Part shown: positions 1 to 9,667 of the stretch, piece by piece
Layout of the letters: every line of letters begins with the position of its first letter
How positions within the stretch are numbered: position 1 is the stretch's first letter
Source of the DNA: Candidatus Nanopelagicales bacterium
Lineage (GTDB): Bacteria > Actinomycetota > Actinomycetes > S36-B12
DNA: 41,372 nt
Direction of reading: 5' to 3'
Assembly: GCA_017857175.1 (NCBI GenBank)
Contig: JAFMDS010000015.1
Coordinates: 1 to 41,372, forward strand
The notes under the pieces: model-generated
Seen by the model: only the letters and a program-made list of their open reading frames with translations
What the model was told of the DNA's origin: nothing
The model's database searches: none
Made by a program: the position numbers and the translations under genes

Positions 1-18
1 CGCTGATAACCTCCACTC

Positions 19-627
19 GTGGAAGCCCGTGAACTCTCTCTCGCCGGAGTGTGGGAGTTCACCCCGATTCTGCGGCCCGATGATCGCGGAGTATTTCTGG
101 AGTCATTTAAATCCACCGTCTTTGAAGCCCATGTTGGTCGCCCGTTCGATCTCAAACAGATGAATATCTCAATGTCACGTGGCGGAACTGTGCGCGGAGT
201 TCATTTTGCCGATGTACCCCCTGGACAGGCCAAGTATGTGCAATGTTTTTCTGGTTCGATCTTGGACATTGTGGTTGACATTCGGGTTGGTTCACCAACC
301 TTCGGCGCTTGTGAAGCCGTTGAGTTGACGGACACTTCACGTTCGGGGCTGTTCATTCCCGAGGGTTTTGGTCATGCTTTTTGCGCACTCTCCGACTCAG
401 TGACCGTTGGCTACCTCTGCTCTGAGGAGTACGCCCCCGCACGGGAACATGGCATCCATCCGCTTGATCCTGAACTCAACTTGCCCTGGCCCGCCATGGC
501 TTCAACGGTGCTCTCACCCAAGGATGCTGATGCCCCAACACTCGCGCAGGCTGTCGCAACAGGTCTCCTCCCTGACTACTCAGCATGTTTGGAGTTTGCT
601 GCGACAATGAATGGCTCCAGCACATGA
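19..627 (+). CDS. dTDP-4-dehydrorhamnose 3,5-epimerase-like protein (RmlC family)
   Basis: A 202-residue cupin of the RmlC family, which epimerises C3 and C5 of a dTDP-4-keto-6-deoxyhexose in deoxysugar synthesis. Visible family signatures are the catalytic His in RGVHF (H62), PEGFGHAF at 114-121 lining the barrel, the Tyr of GYLC (about Y132), and the EHGI...DPELNLPWP segment (143-158) typical of the C-terminal half. Length is slightly above the usual 180-190. The start is GTG at 19, the first in-frame start visible; an earlier start outside the window cannot be excluded. Its stop overlaps the next gene's ATG (ATGA), so the two are probably co-translated. No rmlA, rmlB or rmlD lies in the window, so the true substrate could be another nucleotide 4-keto sugar. 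Confidence 0.85.
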   Translation: MEARELSLAGVWEFTPILRPDDRGVFLESFKSTVFEAHVGRPFDLKQMNISMSRGGTVRGVHFADVPPGQAKYVQCFSGSILDIVVDIRVGSPTFGACEAVELTDTSRSGLFIPEGFGHAFCALSDSVTVGYLCSEEYAPAREHGIHPLDPELNLPWPAMASTVLSPKDADAPTLAQAVATGLLPDYSACLEFAATMNGSST

Positions 628-1331
628 GCCGTGAACTTATTTTCACCGCCACTTACAACGAAGCAAACAACATTGGCCCGTGGATCGAGGGTGTTGCCGC
701 TGCGCGGACCGGAGCGGATATTTTGATTGTCGATGACTCCTCACCCGATGGCACCGGTGAGGTTATTGCTGACTACATGAATGCCTTTCCCAGAGTCACC
801 CTGCATACGCGCCCAGGAAAGTCGGGGCTGAGCAGCGCACACGTTTATGCCATGAATTACGCATTGGACAATGGGTATGACGCCCTCGTCACCATGGACG
901 CCGATGGCTCCCACCAACCTGCACAAATCCCTGCGGTCATTGATGCTCTCTCCAGTGCAGATTTCTGCATAGGTACCCGTACGCGCGGTGGATCACACCA
1001 AGCCGCCTTGCCACGACGGATTCTTAGCCATGGTGCCAACATCACCGCTCGAGTACTCCTGCCCATGGGAATCAGCGAGTACACAACGTCATTTCGGGCC
1101 TTTGACCCAATCGCGCTTCGTGCCATCGTGGCTCACGATTTTTCCGCATCAGGCTATGCCTTTTTCATTGAATGCTTAGAAGTCATGCACCGCGCCGGAG
1201 TCACCATGACCGAGGTGCCCATCGATTTTCTGGATCGTTTTTCAGGGACATCTAAAATTCCAAAGAATCAGATTTATTTGAGCATGCTCGCGTTGACTCG
1301 ATTGTCAGCAAATCGACTGCGCCGACACTGA
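624..1331 (+). CDS. Family 2 glycosyltransferase, dolichol/polyprenyl-phosphate mannosyltransferase-like
   Basis: A 235-residue GT-A glycosyltransferase. Motifs are TYNEANNI (10-17), DDSSPDG (37-43) and MDADGSH (91-97, the metal/nucleotide-binding DxD region), in the order and spacing of DPM1-type enzymes that move a sugar from a nucleotide onto polyprenyl phosphate. There is no C-terminal membrane domain, so it resembles the soluble short DPM1 class. The ATG at 624 is chosen because it overlaps the upstream stop by four bases; an upstream in-frame start at 585 would bury 13 extra residues in the epimerase gene. It ends one base before the convergent secreted-protein gene. A role in making a lipid-linked sugar donor for the surface glycan locus is inferred from the neighbours. 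Confidence 0.85.
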   Translation: MSRELIFTATYNEANNIGPWIEGVAAARTGADILIVDDSSPDGTGEVIADYMNAFPRVTLHTRPGKSGLSSAHVYAMNYALDNGYDALVTMDADGSHQPAQIPAVIDALSSADFCIGTRTRGGSHQAALPRRILSHGANITARVLLPMGISEYTTSFRAFDPIALRAIVAHDFSASGYAFFIECLEVMHRAGVTMTEVPIDFLDRFSGTSKIPKNQIYLSMLALTRLSANRLRRH

Positions 1332-1332
1332 A

Positions 1333-3543
1333 TTAGAAGGTATATCCGCTATCCATGCGAATGTTCGGATAAGACTTTCGATCAACTTCAAGGCTCGGAC
1401 CCGACTTCCATGCTCCAGCCCACCATGCAAGAGCTAGTTGTTGCAAGGCATATTCCTCTTTGCCCAACTTGTAGGAATCCTCGTCATTGCCGGGTGCATA
1501 AATTTGCCCCGAGGTGAAACGTTGCTGCATGCCACGAGTGTCGTAGGCATGCTCGGCAAGGTAGAAACTCGCTTTCGTGTCAGGTGCTGCATAAAGATTG
1601 GCAAAACCATCAACGCCGACAAAGGTTGCTGGCCTGCGTGTGCCCCAACTCTTGCCCATTGGGTAATAAATTTGACCACCTGGTTTGTACACGGTGCCGC
1701 CGGGCGCTGCATAGGGCGGTGACTCGAATTCAATTACGCCCAGTGCTCTGTACACAATGTCCGCATTGAAAAAGAGGGCCTCGGGAACTTTCTGATTGGC
1801 TGAACGCAGTGCTGTTGCCGCCCACCACAAGTGCTGAACATTTTGGGTGTAGTCGGGGTTCACGATTCCATGGTTGGTCACAGTGCCATCTTCATTCGCG
1901 TTAGTTCCCGGCAGACGCAGGTTGACGTTCACACCATTGACAGTTCGATTGTTGGTTAGATCGCCGGGCCGTGCAAAGGCCGCAATTCCCATAGCGATCA
2001 TTGAATCTCGCCACTGTGTTGCATGCGGGTGTTTGGGCATCATGCTGAGAGCAAGTGCTGGAGACAACAGATCCCAACTGACCTCGTCGCTGAAACTGTC
2101 CCCCGAACTTGATTCCTGACCCAATCGGTTTCGGAAATAGCGTGGTCCGCGCTCGGCCGCTGCGTCAGCTTCAGCAACGACCATAGTTGCAACCAACGCT
2201 TGCTCAGCTCGACTGAGTTGTCGCCAAACAAGCCATGCCGCTTGACCTGTGGTCGTGGCCCATAATGCACTTTGCCAAGAATTTCCCCACCCACGACTCG
2301 TTGAGCTCACATGCTGACACGCAATCGAACGGATTTGCCAGCGGGTGTAATCCAATAACTCATTCTTCTTAACGCCTGTGACCTTTGGCTTTTGCAAGGT
2401 TGCCAGCAGTACTGCTGAAGCAAGTGCAGAGTTGGCAGATCGGCGAATTGATTCCTCATCATTGCGCTCTGTTGTTAAGGCATCATTAAAAGGCATTTGC
2501 GCGCGAGATCGAAGGCGTTTAGTCACATCTGAATTGATTGTGTATCCCACACCATCACGCAAAGTTGCCAAAATTTCTTGATTCCCCGCGATATTGCGAT
2601 TTCCTTGTGGAGTGCGTGCTTGGCTCACAGTTCGTGCAAGTTTGATGCCCTTCTTTGTTGCTGACTTTGTTGCTGTTGGGCAACCACCCAAAGTCGTTGC
2701 CTGCGCACCAACGAGTGGCAATGCATCTGCGCTCACGGGGAACGTACGCTGCGTGGTCTTGCGTGACTTTTTGAGGTTCTCCATGAATGTCCACGTCGAA
2801 CTATTGGCGATCATGGCCGGCGTTGCCTTGCCATCGCCGTTCCAGTCACCGGCAACCGCGATTTGCCCCTCCTGGCCAAAAGTAAATGCAATGGTCGCAA
2901 TTTTCGTGTTTGGATCAAAGGTGGTTGAAAAACGTTTTTTTGACAACTTTGGTTTTTGCTGAGCACCGGTAATCAACAACATCCACGTGTTCCCGCGCAC
3001 AACACCAATGTCATCAACACCATTGCCATCCCAATCCCCCGTTACCGGTTGATCTCCTGCTGCACCAAAATTGGCTGTTTTCACATTCCCCGTTGATAGC
3101 TGCCATTGCCACTGGCCGTTGTTGAAAATTCCGAGGTCAGCTTTCCCATCACGATCCATGTTGGCCGTCAATGGAATATCACCAGGCTGTCCGCCAAAGG
3201 TGGCCTTGTCTTGCCAGGTGCCTGACTTGACGGCTGACGTGCTCGTTGACCATTGACCTTCTGCATAGCGCCCTGGAGTGGAGACTCCATCTCCATTCCA
3301 ATCGGCTAATAGGGGAATTCCACCATTTGCCGGCATGGCGATGGTTGCCTTGGAAGTTCCTTGCGGGCCAGGACTCCACACTGTCCAGGTACCACTCACC
3401 GTCGAGCCACTCGCGGGAATGTTATGGGCATCAAGGACTTTCGAATTTTGTGCAACTGCCGGGCTGGTAATGCCCTCTGCCACTAAACCGATAGATCCTG
3501 ACACTAGTGCTGCGCAAACGGCAACGCTGGTGAATTTTTTCAT
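1333..3543 (-). CDS. Secreted protein: FG-GAP/VCBS-type repeats plus large alpha-helical domain, function unknown
   Basis: About 736 residues starting MKKFTSV, with a Sec signal peptide (KK, then a hydrophobic stretch, cleavage near AVA/Q). Residues about 80-270 hold four FG-GAP/VCBS-like blades, each carrying an Asp-rich calcium-loop signature (DWNGDG, NMDRDGKAD, DWDGNGVDD, DWNGDGKAT) and spaced about 45-60 residues. This is a partial beta-propeller, usually an adhesion or glycan-binding scaffold. The rest, from about 290, is Trp/Ala-rich and alpha-helical (for example RGWGNSWQSALWATT), suggesting an alpha/alpha-toroid as in some glycan-processing enzymes; no catalytic motif could be assigned. 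The ATG at 3543 overlaps the upstream stop (ATGA), supporting this start over one four codons earlier. Its place downstream of glycan-assembly genes suggests a surface-glycan function. Confidence 0.75.
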   Translation of the reverse strand: MKKFTSVAVCAALVSGSIGLVAEGITSPAVAQNSKVLDAHNIPASGSTVSGTWTVWSPGPQGTSKATIAMPANGGIPLLADWNGDGVSTPGRYAEGQWSTSTSAVKSGTWQDKATFGGQPGDIPLTANMDRDGKADLGIFNNGQWQWQLSTGNVKTANFGAAGDQPVTGDWDGNGVDDIGVVRGNTWMLLITGAQQKPKLSKKRFSTTFDPNTKIATIAFTFGQEGQIAVAGDWNGDGKATPAMIANSSTWTFMENLKKSRKTTQRTFPVSADALPLVGAQATTLGGCPTATKSATKKGIKLARTVSQARTPQGNRNIAGNQEILATLRDGVGYTINSDVTKRLRSRAQMPFNDALTTERNDEESIRRSANSALASAVLLATLQKPKVTGVKKNELLDYTRWQIRSIACQHVSSTSRGWGNSWQSALWATTTGQAAWLVWRQLSRAEQALVATMVVAEADAAAERGPRYFRNRLGQESSSGDSFSDEVSWDLLSPALALSMMPKHPHATQWRDSMIAMGIAAFARPGDLTNNRTVNGVNVNLRLPGTNANEDGTVTNHGIVNPDYTQNVQHLWWAATALRSANQKVPEALFFNADIVYRALGVIEFESPPYAAPGGTVYKPGGQIYYPMGKSWGTRRPATFVGVDGFANLYAAPDTKASFYLAEHAYDTRGMQQRFTSGQIYAPGNDEDSYKLGKEEYALQQLALAWWAGAWKSGPSLEVDRKSYPNIRMDSGYTF

Positions 3544-5486
3544 CCCAAGGAACACTCAATACACAGTGGACTCGAGGGAATGAGAACCCGACTGGTCATG
3601 ACGCGTGTTGGGTCTTTTGTGGCTGCCCACCCACTGAGAAGTTCCCCGGAAACATCACGGAACCAGAGAACATTTAAGTCAAGTGAACCATCCACTTGCA
3701 GGGCAAAGTTGACGTAATCCAGTGCCGGTTCTTCATAGGGAAAAGGCGGCAGGTTGGCATAGAACTTTTGCTGATTGGTGGAAAGAACTCCTGTCAAAGA
3801 ATTAACCCACAGATTGGGCAGGGTTCCCGACCCGTCCCACATGAAGGGGGTCCAATCAGGGTCCTTCGCCGCTACCTCTGCTGAGCGCAGGATTGCTTCA
3901 CCGATCAAGGTGTTGGCCACACCCTCCTTGCGATCTTTGCTCGCCTGGATTCCAGGCGCCGCAGTGAAACCTGGCGAGAGTTCTGTTTGTGTAGTTCCCA
4001 CATAGCCATAGGCAACGGTGCCAATAAGAATGACGCCAAACGCCACGACCACCTGCTGGGAGAAACGCAGATCGTTCATGATCTTCACCGTGATGACGGC
4101 TACCAGCCCCAACACAATGGGGAAGTAAGCAATCAGTGCGCCATCTAGTGCTTTCAACACGTAATAGGAGGCAATGCGACTCACATTTGATGAGTCAGCA
4201 CCGAGTGCAAATACGCCACCAATCAGTGTGAAAAACACGGGTGGGCCAGCGATCCCGATTGCTGTTAATCGATTATTTTTCGATGTAAAAAAGATGAGAG
4301 CGAGTGCAAGAACAGGCATGGCAAGTGCGAGGGAAATGTTGAATGCGGGCATGCCAACGCCGACAGCACCAATTTCACTATTGAGCTCACCTGCGCTACC
4401 GCCGGGTCGAATAATTGCCTGCGCCTGGGTATAGGCCAGCCAGCCCGCAATCAACCCACTCACTGCCAGCCACGCAAGTGCAATGGATTTTCTCGACAAC
4501 CAAAGGGCGTGAAGGACTACTAATCCCGCAGGAATGAGACCGAGGACAAGTGGAGTCCAGAGGTTGATGGAAACAATCGCGGCACATGGAATGACAAACC
4601 AGCCGATGTACTTCGAGGTATGCGCTGATGTGGTCGAGATATAACTTGCCAGTGCAACAACCGTGACACCCATGATGAAGTTGGAAAAGCCAGCGTTGAA
4701 CATCAGTGGTGGACTTCCGAGAGTCACAAATAGTGCCGCCAAGATGAATCCGAGCGCTCCCGCAAACTTCTTTCCAGTCACCCGTTGAGCAACATCACCT
4801 GCCATCCAAGACAGTGCAGCTATGCAGGCGGCAAATGAAATTGCCTGCCAGGTTATATATGGAAAGAGCAGCCCAATCCGGCTTAGTCCCGCACCACCGA
4901 ATGCGTATTGCCCAATTGACCAAGCGGTTGTGTGCAGGGAGGGATACCACTGGTTGAACGCTTCGCTGCCGTCAATAGTGGGCCAGGTGGTGCTCCCCAC
5001 CGCATAAGTGTTGGAGAAGGTGATGAAATGCCCTTGGTTGTCCCAGCCTGTGAAGAACATGCCACTGAGGGTTTCGTAATCAGTCGTACCGATGTAGGAA
5101 CTCAACAACCAAAATGTTGAGGCCAGGAAAAAACCAAGCATGAAGAAATCAAGTAATCGAACTCGTGGGATCCAAGGAGTGACCCGCAGGCGGGGAATCG
5201 CCCGCATGACCAGAACGAGAATCAATAAACCCACCAGATAGAACCGCGCAGTGTCAGCATTAATGGGAGTTGATCCATTGCGAGGAAAAACAACGGCTAT
5301 CACGGTGAGGCCAACGAGCACCGAGACAATCGCTCGCTCAGAGAGAGTTCTGCCCCATGGGGCTATCGTGCACACGAGCAGCGCGACAGCAATAAACCCA
5401 ACCGGTGGATAAACAAAGAGCAGCGCTATCGCAATAAGTGCTGAGACCACACCCACAATTTCTTGGCGCTTGACCTGATTCATCAT
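3540..5486 (-). CDS. Large polytopic membrane protein (DUF6541-like), probable surface-glycan assembly
   Basis: 648 residues with roughly 12-14 hydrophobic segments (for example VVSALIAIALLFVYPPVGF near the N-terminus) and a soluble C-terminal stretch of about 150 residues after the last membrane span. Size, topology and position beside glycosyltransferase genes resemble the actinobacterial DUF6541 membrane proteins, which look like GT-C glycosyltransferases; that match is from memory and was not searched. A loop with WDNQGHFI after the first membrane block carries acidic residues like those of GT-C enzymes. The start ATG at 5486 overlaps the stop of the upstream DUF4012 gene (ATGA), and its own stop overlaps the next start, so three genes form one translationally coupled unit. 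Confidence 0.7.
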   Translation of the reverse strand: MMNQVKRQEIVGVVSALIAIALLFVYPPVGFIAVALLVCTIAPWGRTLSERAIVSVLVGLTVIAVVFPRNGSTPINADTARFYLVGLLILVLVMRAIPRLRVTPWIPRVRLLDFFMLGFFLASTFWLLSSYIGTTDYETLSGMFFTGWDNQGHFITFSNTYAVGSTTWPTIDGSEAFNQWYPSLHTTAWSIGQYAFGGAGLSRIGLLFPYITWQAISFAACIAALSWMAGDVAQRVTGKKFAGALGFILAALFVTLGSPPLMFNAGFSNFIMGVTVVALASYISTTSAHTSKYIGWFVIPCAAIVSINLWTPLVLGLIPAGLVVLHALWLSRKSIALAWLAVSGLIAGWLAYTQAQAIIRPGGSAGELNSEIGAVGVGMPAFNISLALAMPVLALALIFFTSKNNRLTAIGIAGPPVFFTLIGGVFALGADSSNVSRIASYYVLKALDGALIAYFPIVLGLVAVITVKIMNDLRFSQQVVVAFGVILIGTVAYGYVGTTQTELSPGFTAAPGIQASKDRKEGVANTLIGEAILRSAEVAAKDPDWTPFMWDGSGTLPNLWVNSLTGVLSTNQQKFYANLPPFPYEEPALDYVNFALQVDGSLDLNVLWFRDVSGELLSGWAATKDPTRVMTSRVLIPSSPLCIECSLG

Positions 5487-7435
5487 CGTGTGAAGAGTAT
5501 CTCTGCATTCACCGTTGCCGACTGAACGGCTGACAAAGTCGCGGTGGAATCATTAATTTGAACGCCCGGTTGCTTCGTGGGTGTCCAACCCTCGGGCGCG
5601 GTCACCTGGACGGTGATTGTGGGGGGAACGAACAGGGACTGCGGCTCAGCTTGAATGCGATAACTCAACCTGTTCTCGCTGTTTGTGCTGAACGTACCCG
5701 CAGGGAGTTCATAGGAAATGGAAACCGCACTCTGTCCACCCGGCGGGGTCCAACCCACAAGACGAATCATGCGATGACCGAAGCCGTCATCAACCCAACC
5801 GTCTCCGAGTTGCTGGTGCCCTCGAAATGGACGCACGGTGAAACCGACGGGATAGTTTGCTCTGTAGTCCCGTGCGGCGTCGGGGACATAAAGAACATAT
5901 GCATTCTTGAGCCACATGGTTTCATAGCCCTCGCGCTCAGGTGGTCCCTCGGGGCGGTCAGCGGGTGTGGCGTTCGTCAACGTTAACTGCTGGGTGACGC
6001 GCGCAGAGCCATCCTGTTCCAGATTGACTGTGACCAGAACATTGCGCTGTTGGAATACATCGACCTTGCTTTGATTGCCATTTTGCGTGTACATCGCAGA
6101 CCAGTCGCCTGAATCCGGGTCGGCAACAAAACCCGAGGCCCCTGAATCAAAAGCAAGATTTTCCAGGATGGGATCACGCATCCAGAGTTGGAAATGTCGG
6201 CCGGGGGCCGTACCAGCAATTGCCTGCGCCGCAGGAACAAGATCGCTGCCTGATAGGACTCGGGTCAAGAGTTCATCAAGTAATTTCTGATTTGCATCCT
6301 GGCGTAATTGCCATTGATCAACACCAAAGTCTGCATAGGCATCAACCAAAAGAATCTGGCCGATTTGTTCCCCCGTGACACTGCCGTAGACATCTGATTC
6401 CACCGGACCTGTTGCATCAAGAACTGCCGCAATGGCGGTGAGGTCAATAGCGACAACTCCATCGACTTCGGGGTACGAAGGACCCTCCCAACTTCCACTC
6501 CACGCTTGAGCCATTTCCTGCGCGGAGTACAGGAAGTTCGGGTGGGTGTTCGTCACAACGAATGGATTGTTGCGGGGGTTCTGTGCGAAGAATGGATTCA
6601 GTGCCGGCCCAAACCAGTTGACTTTGGCATTAACCGGAGGAAATAGTTGAGTACTAGTTTGTCCCTTGATGGGGATGTTGATGCGACCATCGTCAAACTC
6701 AATCATGATCAGTGATAGTGGTGCTCCACCACTTGCACGCATCTCTGCTTGATTACCAATCGCAATTAAATAGCGCTTGGCACCATTGGCGCCCAGTGCA
6801 TCGGAAAGAACTGGCGCGATATCTGCCAATGTTCCCACTGCTTGCTGCACCGGATCGAGCTCGCTCAGAGCCTTGTTGACCACACGTTCCAAGGGACCGG
6901 TGGCAAAAGTCCCCGTGATGATGTTTTCCAAATCGGATTTCGCCATGTCGATGGCGTATTTGGCACCGTTAACCTCCGCTGGCAACACATCGAGTCGCGC
7001 CAGATCCACTCGACCATCAGTGAAAATTCGATCGCCGCCATTTTGACCCGATAGATCCCCATAAAGTCCAATTAATTGCCCTGTTGCCATGGAGATATTT
7101 GCCGCTGCATCGACCGAGTTTTGCCAGTTGTCGACAGCGGTCCCCACTCCTGGAACAAATCCCATGAGCCGAACTTGTGATGTATCCACTGACTTGAGCA
7201 TCCACACGGTGGAGTCATCGGCCTGCTGAAACTCAAACTCACCCTCGGTGTATTCACCCGCGAGCAGCCCATCGGCCGCGGACGAGAGGTGCGATTGCAG
7301 CCCCCACCCACCCCACGCCAGAGTTGTAAATGAGGCAATAAGTCCGGCTTGCAGCCAGAAAATGAACCCGCCAACTATCAGGACCAATGCGCCCAAAATC
7401 CCAACTTTGAGTCGGGAATTGGTTGTTGCAGGCAC
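5483..7435 (-). CDS. DUF4012-domain membrane-anchored extracellular protein
   Basis: 650 residues. One N-terminal membrane anchor (about residues 10-30) is followed by a long extracellular part. The central DUF4012 signature is recognisable: a KRYLIAIGNQAEMRASGG stretch near residue 225, followed by TNTHPNFLYSAQEM and a VDGVVAIDLTA segment. This family occurs in actinobacterial and other Gram-positive exopolysaccharide clusters, but its reaction is unknown. The start is a GTG at 7435 without a clear Shine-Dalgarno, 26 bases beyond the upstream gene's stop. It leads the ATGA-coupled trio 7435-1333 and probably shares a transcript with the glycosylphosphotransferase. Confidence 0.8.
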   Translation of the reverse strand: MPATTNSRLKVGILGALVLIVGGFIFWLQAGLIASFTTLAWGGWGLQSHLSSAADGLLAGEYTEGEFEFQQADDSTVWMLKSVDTSQVRLMGFVPGVGTAVDNWQNSVDAAANISMATGQLIGLYGDLSGQNGGDRIFTDGRVDLARLDVLPAEVNGAKYAIDMAKSDLENIITGTFATGPLERVVNKALSELDPVQQAVGTLADIAPVLSDALGANGAKRYLIAIGNQAEMRASGGAPLSLIMIEFDDGRINIPIKGQTSTQLFPPVNAKVNWFGPALNPFFAQNPRNNPFVVTNTHPNFLYSAQEMAQAWSGSWEGPSYPEVDGVVAIDLTAIAAVLDATGPVESDVYGSVTGEQIGQILLVDAYADFGVDQWQLRQDANQKLLDELLTRVLSGSDLVPAAQAIAGTAPGRHFQLWMRDPILENLAFDSGASGFVADPDSGDWSAMYTQNGNQSKVDVFQQRNVLVTVNLEQDGSARVTQQLTLTNATPADRPEGPPEREGYETMWLKNAYVLYVPDAARDYRANYPVGFTVRPFRGHQQLGDGWVDDGFGHRMIRLVGWTPPGGQSAVSISYELPAGTFSTNSENRLSYRIQAEPQSLFVPPTITVQVTAPEGWTPTKQPGVQINDSTATLSAVQSATVNAEILFTR

Positions 7436-7461
7436 TTAGCGAGTATAAGTGCCGCAGGTGG

Positions 7462-9033
7462 TTAGTACGCGCCCTTGCCCGTGAGGACCACTTTGACGGT
7501 TTTTGCCACAATCACTAGGTCGAGGGCCGCTGACCAATGCTCGACATAGTCCAGATCCAGGCGCATACGCTCATCCCAGTCCACGGCCTTGCGCCCTGAG
7601 ACTTGCCAGAGGCCTGTTAGGCCAGGCTTGGTCAGGTGACGGCGGTGGTCTTCATCCCCGAACAGGGGGATTTCATCGAGCAGAACCGGCCGTGGACCCA
7701 CGAGGGACATGCTGCCGCTGATGACGTTGACAATTTGGGGCATTTCATCGATAGACCAGCGCCGCAGGACCCGACCGAAACTGGTAATGCGTGGGTCGTG
7801 TTTATAACGCTCGCCTATTCGCTCATCGGGCATCCCAATGACTTCAGCTCGAACCTGATCGGCCCCGACATGCATGGTTCGGAACTTGGTCACCGTGATG
7901 ACTTCGCCACCGCGGCCAATTCGTTGTTGCTTATAAAACACTGGGCCACGGCTTGAGGCAAAGATCCCTGCGGCGGCAATTAACATGAAGGGCAGGAACA
8001 CGACAAAGAGAATTGCGCCAAAAACTATGTCGATAGCGCGTTTGATTGCCCGTTTGGAACCGGTCAGATGCGGTTCATCTAGGTGAATGAGTGGTAGGTC
8101 TGCTTGCATACGCATTGTGACGCGCGGACCGGCAAAGTCACCGAGTGTTGGTGCAACGAGAAGATCAATGCGCGGGCCCTCAAGGCGCCACGAAAGTTTC
8201 TTAATTACATTCTGGCTCAATGCATGTGATCCGGTGACTGCAACCGTGTCCACGTCGTTGATCTCAATGCGTGCCATGACTTCATCGAGCCACATTTTCA
8301 ATTCTGCTTCATCGCAGCCTTCAACGGGTTCTTCCAAGACATCAACAACAACAAATCCCGCGACAGGGTCGCGATCGAGCATGTCAGAGATTTCTTCTTG
8401 TCGAGCACCATTACCCACAACCATGGTGCGGTGCAAGTAGTTTCCGTATCGACGTTCATGTCGCAACCATGCCCGCAATAACCATCGAGCTATGAGTAAC
8501 AGCGTTAGACCTGCAACAAATGTAATCAACACAAAACCGCGTGAAAGATCTAATTTGAATGCGAATGCCACAATCGCAACGAGTGCGAAGAGTCCGGCGG
8601 ATGCGGTGACAATTCGTTTGAATTCCTCTGAACCAACACCAAGCACCCGGGTGTCATAGGCGCCGCGCACAACGAGTGCGATCACCCATGAAAAGACAAC
8701 GACCAGTGCGAACACAACGTATGTACCGTCAGAGATATTCAGGTTGTAGGGAATTGTCCAGCGGAGTACGAAACCAATGGTGGCGGCTGCAACAACCGCA
8801 ATACTGTCCCAGATCACGGCCCTGCTGGCGTAGACCCGAAGTGGATCACGGCGCTGGTGTGGGCGGTCCCGATGGCGATCGGTGGTAGCCCACCCTTGCT
8901 TTTCATGGGCCTCTAGGGCAATGCGCCGCCATGTTCCTGTGTCACTGATATTTGAGCCGCCAGCCGCGGAGTCAGCCAATTGATCCGCATGCCGTGCGGC
9001 CTCAATCTCCCCTGGCTGAATTTCACTGGACAC
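7462..9033 (-). CDS. Polyprenyl glycosylphosphotransferase (exopolysaccharide-initiating sugar transferase)
   Basis: 523 residues with the WbaP/WcaJ-like architecture: about four membrane helices (73-185), a central nucleotide-binding-like domain (about 200-310), and a C-terminal bacterial sugar transferase domain after a membrane re-entry helix (332-355). Diagnostic motifs are KFRTMH (383-388), DPRITSFGRVLRRWSIDEMPQ-type segment (413-433), SLVGPRP (443-449) and KPGLTGLWQVSGR (469-481). The enzyme transfers a hexose-1-phosphate from a nucleotide sugar to undecaprenyl phosphate at the cytoplasmic face, the first step of lipid-linked glycan assembly. The start is GTG at 9033. It is the first gene of the leftward glycan block. 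The sugar it uses cannot be told from sequence. Confidence 0.9.
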   Translation of the reverse strand: MSSEIQPGEIEAARHADQLADSAAGGSNISDTGTWRRIALEAHEKQGWATTDRHRDRPHQRRDPLRVYASRAVIWDSIAVVAAATIGFVLRWTIPYNLNISDGTYVVFALVVVFSWVIALVVRGAYDTRVLGVGSEEFKRIVTASAGLFALVAIVAFAFKLDLSRGFVLITFVAGLTLLLIARWLLRAWLRHERRYGNYLHRTMVVGNGARQEEISDMLDRDPVAGFVVVDVLEEPVEGCDEAELKMWLDEVMARIEINDVDTVAVTGSHALSQNVIKKLSWRLEGPRIDLLVAPTLGDFAGPRVTMRMQADLPLIHLDEPHLTGSKRAIKRAIDIVFGAILFVVFLPFMLIAAAGIFASSRGPVFYKQQRIGRGGEVITVTKFRTMHVGADQVRAEVIGMPDERIGERYKHDPRITSFGRVLRRWSIDEMPQIVNVISGSMSLVGPRPVLLDEIPLFGDEDHRRHLTKPGLTGLWQVSGRKAVDWDERMRLDLDYVEHWSAALDLVIVAKTVKVVLTGKGAY

Positions 9034-9078
9034 GTCGTCAGGTTACCAGCGCTTGGCTGTGTAGGGGTATTTCTCGGG

Positions 9079-9648
9079 CTAGACCCATAAAACAGCGGTG
9101 TCAAGGGACAAGCGTGGGTTTCGGGGAAAGTTCCCGCCGTCAGCCACATGCCCCAGATTGACCGCATAGAGGGATTTGAAGGCAGTCCCTTCAAAGAATT
9201 CAGCATCAAGGCCTGCTGCATCGAGCCCGGACATGGGGCCAGCGTCCAATCCCACAGCCCGGGCAGCGAGGATGAAGTAGCCGGCCTGCAGGATCCCCAT
9301 TTCTCGTGCTGCCAGTGCTCGTTGTGCAGGATCCAGGAAATTGTTCTTCGCCAGAGGGTTATGTGGCAAGAGCTCGGGTAGGTGCTCATGAAAGTCGGTG
9401 TCATAGGCAAGTAGTGCCACCACTGGGGCCGACTGGGATTTCGCGCGGTTGTAATCGGCCAGGTGGGGGATAAGTCGGGCTTTGCCCTCGGCGGTACGAA
9501 TAAAGAGGATGCGCAGGGCTTGGGCGTTCATTGGTGTGGGGGCGAATTTCATCAACTCGTAGATCTCTGAGAGTTGAGCATCACTCACCGGTTGGTCTGT
9601 GAATGAAAATGCGGTGTGGGCATCGGTGAAGATTGTGCTTTGGTCCAT
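9079..9648 (-). CDS. Nitroreductase-family flavoprotein, RutE/HadB-like (malonic semialdehyde reductase type)
   Basis: 189 residues of the FMN-dependent nitroreductase fold. The RutE-like subgroup is suggested by FTDQPVSDAQLSEIYEL at the N-terminus, the PTPMNAQ flavin loop, VALLAYDTDFHEHLPELLPH in the middle, and AVGLDAGPMSG with the C-terminal NFPRNPRL tail. RutE reduces malonic semialdehyde to 3-hydroxypropionate in uracil degradation, but no other rut gene is present, so a general quinone or aldehyde reductase role is equally possible. It has its own promoter region, with a 14-bp perfect palindrome 19 bases upstream of the ATG, so a dedicated repressor probably controls it. Confidence 0.85.
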   Translation of the reverse strand: MDQSTIFTDAHTAFSFTDQPVSDAQLSEIYELMKFAPTPMNAQALRILFIRTAEGKARLIPHLADYNRAKSQSAPVVALLAYDTDFHEHLPELLPHNPLAKNNFLDPAQRALAAREMGILQAGYFILAARAVGLDAGPMSGLDAAGLDAEFFEGTAFKSLYAVNLGHVADGGNFPRNPRLSLDTAVLWV

Positions 9649-9667
9649 GACCGCACCTTAATAGTTA

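Noticed and set aside
1438-1722. Open frames opposite the secreted FG-GAP gene
   Set aside because: They lack family signatures, ribosome sites and neighbours, and lie fully inside a well-supported gene on the other strand.
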